Shown: positions 1 through 5,380, numbered from the stretch's first letter. The stretch is 5,913 bases of DNA from JBGPOS01 sp041488155 (GCA_041488155.1 JBGPOS010000123.1:1-5913), one strand, 5' to 3'. Notes: generated by a model not told the origin, from the sequence alone. Program-made: numbers and translations.

Positions 1-34
1 CGGCGCACCGCCGGCCTCTCCCAGTGGGAGAGGC
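1..34. repeat. Intergenic hairpin repeat (CTCTCCCA/TGGGAGAG type)
   Basis: Positions 14-23 and 25-34 are perfect 10-bp inverted repeats (GCCTCTCCCA / TGGGAGAGGC) around one base, so a realistic stem is about 8 bp with a five-base loop. A smaller inverted repeat, CGGCG (1-5) and CGCCG (9-13), lies directly next to it. The element starts 7 bp beyond the stop codon of the doc-like gene (42-452, minus). It may work as a transcription terminator for that operon, but there is no T-tract, so a dispersed intergenic repeat is equally likely. It is cut by the window edge, so its full extent is unknown. Confidence 0.6.
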
Positions 35-41
35 AACGCGG

Positions 42-452
42 TTACTGACGCAACGGCCGCGCTGATTCGCGCATCCACATCTCGACCATACCGGCATAGA
101 CCTCGCCCTGCTGGATGCCGATGGCGACCCCCGCCACCTCCTCGTCCGGGGCGGAGATGGCTGCCCCGTTGCGCAGCAGGAATGCGAGCGTGAGCGCGAG
201 GCCAGTTCGCGTGCTGCCAGCACCGAACGCCTGGTCCTTGATCAAACCGAAAAGGAGGAACGAGGCGATCGTCACGATGTCGCCCCGCTGCTGCTCGACA
301 ACCTGCCTCGCGCGCTCAAGAGTGGACCGCAGGCGGGGTTCGTCGATGGCGCCCGACGGTTCGGCGCCGAGTCGCTGCAGCAGGGCCTGGTGGAAGGCAA
401 CCGCCTGGTCGTAGTCCGGGTAGATCAGGCCGGAGCCACGCCCTTCACTCAT
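42..452 (-). CDS. Doc/Fic-family toxin homologue with degenerate catalytic motif
   Basis: A 136-aa protein with the length and layout of Doc (death-on-curing) toxins. It has an N-terminal YPDYDQAVAFHQALLQRLGA segment (11-30, compare YPS..ELIALHE..L.RFGG), then a D-E-P-R-L-R-S-T-L-E-R block (37-47), a helix IASFLLFGLIKD (62-73), the Fic motif region (74-84) and FLLRNG (91-96). Known Doc proteins inactivate EF-Tu by phosphorylation using the motif HxFxDANKR. Here the aligned stretch is QAFGAGSTR (74-82): the catalytic His is Gln74, the metal-binding Asp is Ala78, and Asn-Lys are Ser80-Thr81; only Phe76 and Arg82 remain. The frame is otherwise intact, so this is a diverged or inactive Doc rather than an obvious pseudogene. 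I chose the ATG at 452 because homology begins just after it and it overlaps the antitoxin stop (ATGAGTGA), typical of translational coupling. An in-frame start at 560 would add 36 residues that only mirror the antitoxin in another frame. Family assignment is fairly sure; toxicity is doubtful. Confidence 0.8.
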   Translation of the reverse strand: MSEGRGSGLIYPDYDQAVAFHQALLQRLGAEPSGAIDEPRLRSTLERARQVVEQQRGDIVTIASFLLFGLIKDQAFGAGSTRTGLALTLAFLLRNGAAISAPDEEVAGVAIGIQQGEVYAGMVEMWMRESARPLRQ

Positions 453-675
453 CGAGGTGGTCCAGCGCGCCCCGATAGTGTTCCAGCACCATGTCCAGCG
501 CCTGCTCCCATCCAACGGAGAACCACGAGGCGACGCCGATTGGCCGCAGGACGATGCCATCCTCGTCGGGGACGATCTCGACTTCGACGCCCGGCCCCAG
601 GTGGTAGCGCGCGGCCAGATCCTTCGGGATGGTGATCGCTACATCACCATCATGGTCGAATAGCTGACTCGGCAT
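445..675 (-). CDS. AbrB/MazE-fold antitoxin of the Doc-like module
   Basis: A 76-aa protein, first gene of a two-gene operon. Residues about 8-45 form a SpoVT/AbrB swapped-hairpin DNA-binding domain, with the diagnostic run AITIPKDLAARYHLGPGVEV (13-32) followed by an EIVPDEDGIVLRP strand pair. Residues about 51-76 (WFSVGWEQALDMVLEHYRGA onward) form an acidic amphipathic helix of the kind Phd-type antitoxins insert into the Doc groove. By family knowledge, such proteins neutralise the toxin and repress their own promoter, probably through palindromes in 676-711. Its stop overlaps the toxin start by 8 bp. The ATG at 675 is preceded by GGGGG (685-681) five bases upstream, a weak Shine-Dalgarno match. 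The C-terminal helix appears intact although the partner toxin has lost its catalytic residues. Confidence 0.85.
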   Translation of the reverse strand: MPSQLFDHDGDVAITIPKDLAARYHLGPGVEVEIVPDEDGIVLRPIGVASWFSVGWEQALDMVLEHYRGALDHLDE

Positions 676-711
676 GGATACCCCCGGGGTTACGTAGTTT
701 ATCCTGATGCC
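676..711. promoter_or_regulatory. Divergent promoter/operator region between antitoxin and polymerase genes
   Basis: Only 36 bp separate the two divergent ATG codons. The stretch holds two palindromes, CCCCGGGG (682-689) and TACGTA (691-696), plausible operator half-sites for the AbrB-type antitoxin. On the plus strand TATCCT (700-705) fits a -10 element whose expected start point, about seven bases downstream, falls on the A of the polymerase ATG at 712. With no Shine-Dalgarno present, that suggests a leaderless transcript. On the minus strand TAAACT (701-696) is a possible -10 for the toxin-antitoxin operon and overlaps the plus-strand candidate. I see no convincing -35 on either strand. 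The site assignments are inferred from motif and spacing only. Confidence 0.45.
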
Positions 712-1719
712 ATGCCGGAACCGCCCGTAAAGCTCCAGGTCGCAGGCAGAGAAGTCGTGGTCACCAACCCGGGGAAGGTGTTCTTCCCGGAGCGCGGCTA
801 CACCAAGCTCGACCTGGTGAACTACTACGTCGCGGTCGCGGACGGGGCGCTACGCGGCGTGCGCGATCGGCCGATGGTGTTGAAGCGGTTCGTCAACGGC
901 GCCGCGGGCGAGCCGTTCTTCCAGAAGCGCGCCCCGCAGAACCGCCCCGATTGGCTGACCACCGCCGAGGTCCACTTCCCGAGCGGGCGCAGCGCGGACC
1001 TCGTTGTCTGCAACGACGAAGCTGGCCTCATCTGGGCGGCAAACCTTGGCTGCCTCGACCTCAATCCCTGGCCAGTGCGGATTTCGGACGTCGACCACCC
1101 CGACGAGCTGCGCGTCGATCTGGACCCGACGCCGGAAGCCCCGTTCGCGGACGTGCGCAAAACCGCGCTGATCTTCCGGGAAGTGCTGGAAGAGTTCGGC
1201 TACGTGGGCTACCCGAAAACCTCCGGCTCGCGTGGGATGCACATCAACGTGCGGATCCAGCCCCGCTGGGACTTCCCCGAGGTGCGGCGCGCCGCCCTCG
1301 CCCTGGGGCGGGAGGTCGAAAAGCGCAGCTCCGGCATAGCGACGACCGCCTGGTGGAAAGAAGAGCGGCACGGCGTATTCGTCGACTACAACCAGAATGC
1401 CCGCGACCGCACCGTCGCGTCGGCCTATTCCGTGCGGCCCTTGCCCGACGCGCGCGTCTCGTTCCCGCTGGCGTGGCAGGACGTGCCCGACGTCGAGCCC
1501 GCGGACTTCACGCTGGCAACGGTTCCGGACCTGTTCCGAAAGTCGGGCGACCCTTCAGCAGCAATCGACGAGGTCCAGTTCTCATTGGAGCCGCTGCTGG
1601 AGCTGGTACAGCGTCATGAACGCGAGGGCCTGGGCGAAGCGCCCTATCCTCCGCACTTTCCAAAGGCCGAGGACGAGCCGATCAGGGCGCAGCCGAGTAG
1701 GCGCAGGGCGAAGAAGTAG
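712..1719 (+). CDS. Stand-alone LigD-type DNA repair primase-polymerase
   Basis: A 335-aa protein of the archaeo-eukaryotic primase family, equivalent to the polymerase domain of bacterial LigD, which fills gaps and adds (ribo)nucleotides in non-homologous end joining and related repair. Visible motifs in order: VTNPGKVFFPERGYTKLDLV (17-36); KRFVNGAAGEPFFQKRAP (58-75); LDLNPWPVR near 115-123; the catalytic metal-binding DLD motif with Asp136 and Asp138; the nucleotide-binding SGSRGMH block (171-177); and a third acidic residue, Asp225, in GVFVDYNQNARDRTVASAYS. The tail is basic (PSRRRAKK). There is no ligase or phosphoesterase domain, and neither Ku nor an ATP-dependent ligase lies in the window. 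Length and the NPxPVR and DYNQNA signatures fit the single-domain group known in actinobacteria (PolD1/PrimPol-C-like) better than a LigD fragment. The ATG at 712 has no Shine-Dalgarno and is probably leaderless. The gene is divergent from the toxin-antitoxin operon and converges on rpsD with 12 bp between stops. Confidence 0.9.
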   Translation: MPEPPVKLQVAGREVVVTNPGKVFFPERGYTKLDLVNYYVAVADGALRGVRDRPMVLKRFVNGAAGEPFFQKRAPQNRPDWLTTAEVHFPSGRSADLVVCNDEAGLIWAANLGCLDLNPWPVRISDVDHPDELRVDLDPTPEAPFADVRKTALIFREVLEEFGYVGYPKTSGSRGMHINVRIQPRWDFPEVRRAALALGREVEKRSSGIATTAWWKEERHGVFVDYNQNARDRTVASAYSVRPLPDARVSFPLAWQDVPDVEPADFTLATVPDLFRKSGDPSAAIDEVQFSLEPLLELVQRHEREGLGEAPYPPHFPKAEDEPIRAQPSRRRAKK

Positions 1720-1731
1720 CGAGCGGCGACG

Positions 1732-2334
1732 TTATCGCGAGTAGAACTCGACGATCATGTCCTCGTTGATGGGCATATCCATGGCCTCGCGCGAGGGCAG
1801 CTCCACCACCTTGCCGCTTGTCTGATCGCGCTCGAGCCAGCGAGGGAGCCCGCGGTTGCTGCCGATCTCCTCGATGACGGTGGGCATTTGAATGGCGGTC
1901 TCGGTGAGGCCGATCGACTCTCCGGCCCGCACCAGATAGGACGGGATGTTCACTTTCTTGCCGTTCACGAGCACATGGCGGTGGCTCACCATCTGGCGAG
2001 CCATGGGGCGGCTCCGTGCGAAGCCCAACCGGTAGATGACGTTGTCGAGCCTGCGCTCCAGGAGCTGTAGCAGGTTCTTGCCGGGCGTGCCGGGCCGGCG
2101 GACGGCCTCGGCGTAGTAGCGGCGGAACTGCCGCTCGGCGACCCCGTAAATCGCCTTCACCTTCTGCTTTTCGAGCAGCTGCAGTCCGTACTCTGAGACC
2201 TTACGCCTGCGGCCACCCGCCCGCGAGCCCGGCGGGACCGCAAGACGCCGTTGCAGCTGGGCGCCGCCGGTTCCGTAGATATCCATGCCGAAGCGACGCG
2301 ACAGCTTGAACTTCGGCGCGCGCGATCTTCCCAT
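1732..2334 (-). CDS. rpsD: 30S ribosomal protein S4, cysteine-free type
   Basis: A 200-aa protein of standard S4 length. S4 binds 16S rRNA early in small-subunit assembly near the 5' domain junction and contributes to decoding accuracy. The N-terminal domain carries MGRSRAPKFKLSRRFGMDIY (1-20) and the conserved KVSEYGLQLLEKQKVKAIYG block (45-64). The S4 RNA-binding domain spans about 92-153, with LERRLDNVIYRLGFARSR, MVSHRHVLVNG and YLVRAGESIGL, and the protein ends in EDMIVEFYSR. The zinc-binding cysteines present near the N terminus of many S4 proteins (CRLCRREG type) are replaced (KFKLSRRFG), so this is the zinc-independent C-minus form. An in-frame ATG at 2379 would add 15 residues, but it sits inside a likely -10 element, so I prefer 2334, where the homology starts. 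The gene is not next to rpsK, rpsM or rpoA; it stands alone 80 bp downstream of the amidase. It could be the only S4 gene or a second paralogue. Confidence 0.95.
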   Translation of the reverse strand: MGRSRAPKFKLSRRFGMDIYGTGGAQLQRRLAVPPGSRAGGRRRKVSEYGLQLLEKQKVKAIYGVAERQFRRYYAEAVRRPGTPGKNLLQLLERRLDNVIYRLGFARSRPMARQMVSHRHVLVNGKKVNIPSYLVRAGESIGLTETAIQMPTVIEEIGSNRGLPRWLERDQTSGKVVELPSREAMDMPINEDMIVEFYSR

Positions 2335-2354
2335 CAAACAGTTCCGAGTTGCGG

Positions 2355-2383
2355 ATTTTAGGGTGCCGATTCGCGACATTGTA
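2355..2383 (-). promoter_or_regulatory. Candidate rpsD promoter (two -10-like hexamers)
   Basis: On the minus strand, TACAAT (2383-2378) and TAAAAT (2360-2355) each match the TATAAT consensus at five of six positions, in the 80-bp gap between the amidase stop and rpsD. Expected starts would be near 2371 or 2348, both upstream of the ATG at 2334 and downstream of the alternative ATG at 2379. No good -35 is visible. A weak GGA (2347-2345) could act as the ribosome-binding site. This suggests that rpsD has its own promoter rather than relying on read-through from the amidase gene. Confidence 0.4.
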
Positions 2384-2414
2384 CCGGATCGGAGTTTGGA
2401 ACTCTTGAACTCGT

Positions 2415-3512
2415 CTAGGGGATCGCCTTCAGACCGAGGGCGTCGGCGAGCGCCTGGAAACGCCCGGACACGATCCAGCGGGGACCCGGGTCATTGTGGC
2501 GGGTCTCGGGGGCGATAGCCCGGTGGGATACCAGGTACCGAATGCTGGGGTAGGCTCGCAGGATCAACCGGGTGACCTCCAGTGTGGCCCTGTACTGGGC
2601 GTCGGTCACGGACTGGTAGGAGCTGCCCAGATCCTCGGTCTCGATACTGACCGTGAGATGATTCGGGCTCAGGCCATCGGGCCCCGGCCATACGCTGCCG
2701 GGTTCGGTGAAGCCGTTGCCCCATGCGCGGTCACCCAGCTCGACGTACTGGTGAATCGACCCATCGAGCCCCACGGCATAGTGAGTCGAGAGCCCGGTGG
2801 CCGCCGACGCGAATTCGCCGTCAATGCCAACCATCGACCCATCGGCCGTGTGGAGCACAATGGCGATCGGAGCACCGTGCGGCCGACCGGCCCAGTAGTT
2901 CTGCGAGCCCTTCCAGGTGACACCGCCGGCCCCCATCTGGCTGCGACTGAGGATCGGGCCGCCTTGCGCCCCGCGAGAGGGCAGATCGAGCGACGCTCCG
3001 ACGAGGAGAAAGTCGGGATTCGTAAGGGCGTTCAGCGAGGCGAGCTGATCGGTCGACACGCCGTTCGCCAGCGCGATATCGCTCAACGTGTCGCCAGGCT
3101 GCACCACGTAGCCGCGTGTCGCCTGAGCCGCGGACCTGTCGAGCTGGAGGACCTGTCCGGCGACGATCAAATCCGGATTCGCCAGGCTGTTGATGCGAGC
3201 GAGGTCCGGAACGGGCACGCCCGTCGTTCGAGCGATCGCGTAAAGCGTGTCGCCCGGAAGGATCCGGTAGGTGGCGGCGCTTTCCATAGCCTCCACAGCC
3301 TCCACGCTGGAACCTGGCCCGAGGAATGCCGACACCGCGCACAGCGCACCAACCAACGGCAGCACGAATCGCCCGAGCGGCCACCAGGCTCGACGCAATG
3401 CGTGCCGGCCCAGCCGAGCAGCGCGCAGCCGTCGTTTGCGCCGAACGTCGTTAACACAGCGCGTCGGACGAAGGTGGAAGGACGACGAAGCGGAAGTCGG
3501 GTAGTAGGTCAT
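2415..3512 (-). CDS. Membrane-anchored LysM-repeat N-acetylmuramoyl-L-alanine amidase
   Basis: A 365-aa exported cell-wall hydrolase predicted to cut the amide bond between muramic acid and the stem peptide. From the ATG at 3512: a basic N-terminal cytoplasmic stretch (about 24-42), one hydrophobic segment (WWPLGRFVLPLVGALCAVSA, 43-62) serving as signal anchor or signal peptide, LysM 1 (about 81-125, YRILPGDTLYAIARTTGV...NPDLIVAGQVLQL), LysM 2 (134-178, YVVQPGDTLSDIALANGVST...NPDFLLVGASLDL), and an Amidase_2/PGRP-type catalytic domain (about 214-346). Candidate zinc ligands and catalytic residues are His221 (IVLHTADG), Glu291/Glu293 (IETED), His330 (SHRAIAP) and His339/Asp341 (RHNDPGP). LysM modules bind the glycan strands. 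An in-frame TTG at 3545 would add 11 residues; I prefer the ATG, though its Shine-Dalgarno is poor (GGCGG close to the start). Roles in wall turnover, division or spore germination cannot be told apart from the sequence. Confidence 0.88.
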   Translation of the reverse strand: MTYYPTSASSSFHLRPTRCVNDVRRKRRLRAARLGRHALRRAWWPLGRFVLPLVGALCAVSAFLGPGSSVEAVEAMESAATYRILPGDTLYAIARTTGVPVPDLARINSLANPDLIVAGQVLQLDRSAAQATRGYVVQPGDTLSDIALANGVSTDQLASLNALTNPDFLLVGASLDLPSRGAQGGPILSRSQMGAGGVTWKGSQNYWAGRPHGAPIAIVLHTADGSMVGIDGEFASAATGLSTHYAVGLDGSIHQYVELGDRAWGNGFTEPGSVWPGPDGLSPNHLTVSIETEDLGSSYQSVTDAQYRATLEVTRLILRAYPSIRYLVSHRAIAPETRHNDPGPRWIVSGRFQALADALGLKAIP

Positions 3513-3602
3513 GCCGCCGTGGAGATTTAGAAGTTGGACTCTCAACCTAGCTGGCGGCGGATAACAGGGGCGTCACACCATCATGCCATTCAGTCACAAC
3601 GG

Positions 3603-3729
3603 CGTTCAGGTGCGAGGAACACCACCTCACACCATCCTTGTTCGAAATGGCCGCTGGCTTGCTGGGGCGCCGTGCGAGTAACGTTCTGCGAGGCGTCGAT
3701 AGACGGCAGAACCCCGAAGCACCTGAACG
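3603..3729. repeat. Long-range 11-bp inverted repeat upstream of the DUF6941-like gene
   Basis: CGTTCAGGTGC at 3603-3613 and its exact reverse complement GCACCTGAACG at 3719-3729 lie 105 bp apart in the intergenic region. The right arm ends one base before the GAGG ribosome-binding site of the gene starting at 3740. The pair could be two operator half-sites or could close a stem in the 5' leader, if transcription starts upstream of 3603. I see no clear promoter in 3513-3739 to decide between these. An exact 11-mer match in a region this short is unlikely, though not impossible, by chance. Confidence 0.35.
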
Positions 3730-3730
3730 T

Positions 3731-3734
3731 GAGG
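3731..3734 (+). promoter_or_regulatory. Ribosome-binding site deciding a TTG start
   Basis: GAGG lies five bases upstream of TTG at 3740. The alternative in-frame starts at 3638 (TTG) and 3647 (ATG) have no comparable Shine-Dalgarno, and the residues they would add look unlike the rest of the protein. Confidence 0.5.
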
Positions 3735-3739
3735 CGCGA

Positions 3740-4195
3740 TTGAGCATCCCAGACGACCGCGTTTTCCTCGAATGGCTCATCCTGGCCGATTCGGCGCAGG
3801 TGGTTGGGAACAAGCTGTTCCTCAACGGCGGCGGATGGGACCTTCTCACGGTGAACGCGGAGTTCCCGATCGACCAGATTATTGGCATCGCGGCGTCATT
3901 CGCGATCCCGTGGAATGAGACGAATCAGCCGCACCTGGCTGAGATCAGCATCCTCGACGAGGACGGTAACATCGCGATCGCAAAGATCGGCCACCAGTTC
4001 GAAGTCGGTCGCCCACCGGGCATACCAGCCGGATCGACACAGCGGACGCAGGTCGCCGGCACGATGGTGGTCCGCCTCGCCCACACCGGCGGCTACTCGA
4101 TCCGCTGCCAGCTAGACGGCGAGGAGCAGCGCCAGCACGCAATGTTCCGCGTTGTGGCCGCGCCTGGCGCAGTCCCGCGGAAAGAGGCCCCGTAG
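3740..4195 (+). CDS. DUF6941-like conserved hypothetical protein
   Basis: From the TTG at 3740 the product is 151 aa, soluble, with no signal peptide or membrane segment. It resembles the uncharacterised DUF6941 family: the core starts with VFLEWLILADSAQVVGNKLF (8-27) followed by a glycine turn NGGGWD (29-34), then a strand-rich middle with FAIPWNETNQPH (54-65), AEISILDEDG (67-76), FEVGRPPGIPAGS (87-99) and a closing GGYSIRCQLDGEE (117-129). The alternation of short strands and turns suggests a small beta-sandwich. In family members I remember the same order, namely a LLAD..QV..GKLY.MGGGW opening and an FEVGRPPG motif. No function is known to me and no catalytic residue pattern stands out. 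If translation began at 3638 the protein would be 185 aa with an arginine-rich, non-conserved leader. It converges on the amidohydrolase gene with 42 bp between stops. Confidence 0.75.
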   Translation: MSIPDDRVFLEWLILADSAQVVGNKLFLNGGGWDLLTVNAEFPIDQIIGIAASFAIPWNETNQPHLAEISILDEDGNIAIAKIGHQFEVGRPPGIPAGSTQRTQVAGTMVVRLAHTGGYSIRCQLDGEEQRQHAMFRVVAAPGAVPRKEAP

Positions 4196-4237
4196 CCGCC
4201 CTACGACGCTAGACCCGCCCGTGAGCCGGTCCCAGCG

Positions 4238-5290
4238 TTAGACGGTTGCCGGCACCTTCAAGCTGTACAGGCCAACCACGTTCTCGCGCACCAGCTTCGC
4301 CCGAACGTCCGGCGAAACGTGGCCAAGGTCCCGAGCGATGACGTCGCGCGAGTGCGGCCACGTCGAATTGGGGTGCGGGAAGTCGTTCGACCACATGCAA
4401 TTGTCCGCGCCCCACCAGCTGAGGGCATGGCCGCCGACCGCGTCGTTGAAGAACGTCGCGTAAACCTGGCGGTAGAAATACTCGCTCGGCTCGCGATCGA
4501 TGGGCAGCTCGTGCGTCTTGTGGAAACGACGGTAATAGTAGTCCCACTGCTGCAAGTAGAACGGGATCCACCCGATCTCGTTCTCGACGACCACGAACTT
4601 CAAGCGTGGGAAGCGGTGGAGCACGCCGTAGAAGATGAGGTCGAAGACGGCGTCCGCCGCCTCTGCGGTTTTCAAGTTGACGCTGCCGCGGTAGTGCTCG
4701 GGACCCGTCCGCGACTCGAGCTGCTTGCTGTAGTTGTGGCCCGTGAGGATGTGGAGGCTGATCGGCATCTCCATGTCCTGGGCGGCCGCCCACAGCTTGT
4801 CGTAATGCGCTGACCGAAGCGGTAGATCCGGATGGGGCGCCTGCCAGATGAGGGCCCCGCGCATCCCCATCTTGCGGCAGCGCTCGAGCTCCGCGATGGC
4901 ATGGTCAATGTAGTAGGCGGAGATGCAGGCGACCCCGACGAGTCGGTCTGGCGCGACCGAGCAATAATCGATTAGCCAGTCGTTGTAGACACGGAAGCAG
5001 GCCTCTTGCAGGGTGGCGTCATCCAGACCGAAGAGACGAAGACCGAGCGTGGGGTAGAGCACCTCGGCGGTCACCGTGTCGGCCGCCATCTCCTTCAGGC
5101 GCTCATTCGGATCGTACCCCCCGGGGTGCCCCTGCAAACCCACCCCGAGCTGCCGCTCGGGAAAGCGTGGGGCAACGTCTTGCAGGCCCGTGGGCAGCCG
5201 CTCGACCCAGAACAAGCCGTCCTCGGAGATGTGCGAGTCAGCGGAGATGATGACTTCGTCGTCGGTGGTACGAGTGGCGGTAGCGACCAT
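4238..5290 (-). CDS. Metal-dependent amidohydrolase, ACMSD-like (Amidohydro_2)
   Basis: A 350-aa cytosolic TIM-barrel protein of the amidohydrolase superfamily, in the branch that includes aminocarboxymuconate-semialdehyde decarboxylase and related decarboxylases or hydrolases of aromatic and ring-cleavage compounds. Metal-site candidates: Asp18-x-His20 in IISADSHISED (an ADSH version of the usual HxH pair), His180 in ISLHILTGH, Glu236/Glu238 in VVVENEIGWIPFYLQQWD, and Asp303 in the signature WSNDFPHPNSTWP (300-312). Other family features are VYNDWLIDYC (101-110), DRLVGVACI (115-123) and the C-terminal VRENVVGLYSL (334-344), where the last barrel helix ends. Length is normal and no frame break is seen. 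GGGGAG seven bases upstream of the ATG is the best ribosome-binding site in the window and fixes the start. The true substrate cannot be named, and no transporter, regulator or partner oxygenase flanks it. It appears to be monocistronic. Confidence 0.88.
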   Translation of the reverse strand: MVATATRTTDDEVIISADSHISEDGLFWVERLPTGLQDVAPRFPERQLGVGLQGHPGGYDPNERLKEMAADTVTAEVLYPTLGLRLFGLDDATLQEACFRVYNDWLIDYCSVAPDRLVGVACISAYYIDHAIAELERCRKMGMRGALIWQAPHPDLPLRSAHYDKLWAAAQDMEMPISLHILTGHNYSKQLESRTGPEHYRGSVNLKTAEAADAVFDLIFYGVLHRFPRLKFVVVENEIGWIPFYLQQWDYYYRRFHKTHELPIDREPSEYFYRQVYATFFNDAVGGHALSWWGADNCMWSNDFPHPNSTWPHSRDVIARDLGHVSPDVRAKLVRENVVGLYSLKVPATV

Positions 5291-5297
5291 TGAACTA

Positions 5298-5303
5298 CTC
5301 CCC
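5298..5303 (-). promoter_or_regulatory. Shine-Dalgarno of the amidohydrolase gene
   Basis: On the minus strand GGGGAG (5303-5298) precedes the ATG at 5290 by seven bases, a strong match to the anti-Shine-Dalgarno at ideal spacing. A TAACAT hexamer (5324-5319) a little further upstream could be a -10 element, but no -35 supports it. Confidence 0.65.
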
Positions 5304-5380
5304 GGGTGTGTTGCCCCGATGTTACTCCCAGGTCAATAGGCGTGCTAGGGGGTCAGTTGTCACGACCTTGGCCATTTCGT

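Noticed and set aside
453..560. In-frame 36-residue N-terminal extension of the Doc-like protein
   Set aside because: It lies entirely within the antitoxin gene in another frame and has no resemblance to Doc; the ATG at 452 overlaps the antitoxin stop in the usual toxin-antitoxin manner.
951..1619. Plus-strand 222-codon open frame inside the polymerase gene
   Set aside because: Arginine- and alanine-rich composition typical of a shifted frame in high-GC DNA; the polymerase frame carries all catalytic motifs.
1720..1731. Terminator between the polymerase gene and rpsD
   Set aside because: The gap is 12 bp with no inverted repeat; termination must lie inside the opposing genes or is not visible.
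2496..3530. Plus-strand open frame of 344 codons opposite the amidase gene
   Set aside because: It is a shadow of the amidase gene: the minus strand encodes two clear LysM domains and an amidase domain, while the plus translation has no recognisable motif.
3534..3743. Small plus-strand frame of 69 codons in the intergenic region
   Set aside because: No ribosome-binding site, composition unlike a protein, and overlaps the likely start of the DUF6941-like gene.
4196..4237. Possible bidirectional terminator between the two convergent genes
   Set aside because: Only a direct repeat (CGCTAGAC at 4207-4214 and CGTTAGAC at 4236-4243) and weak 4-bp stems are present; no convincing hairpin or T-tract.
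4319..4813. Plus-strand 164-codon open frame opposite the amidohydrolase
   Set aside because: Antisense shadow of a well-supported gene; no start signal or family resemblance.
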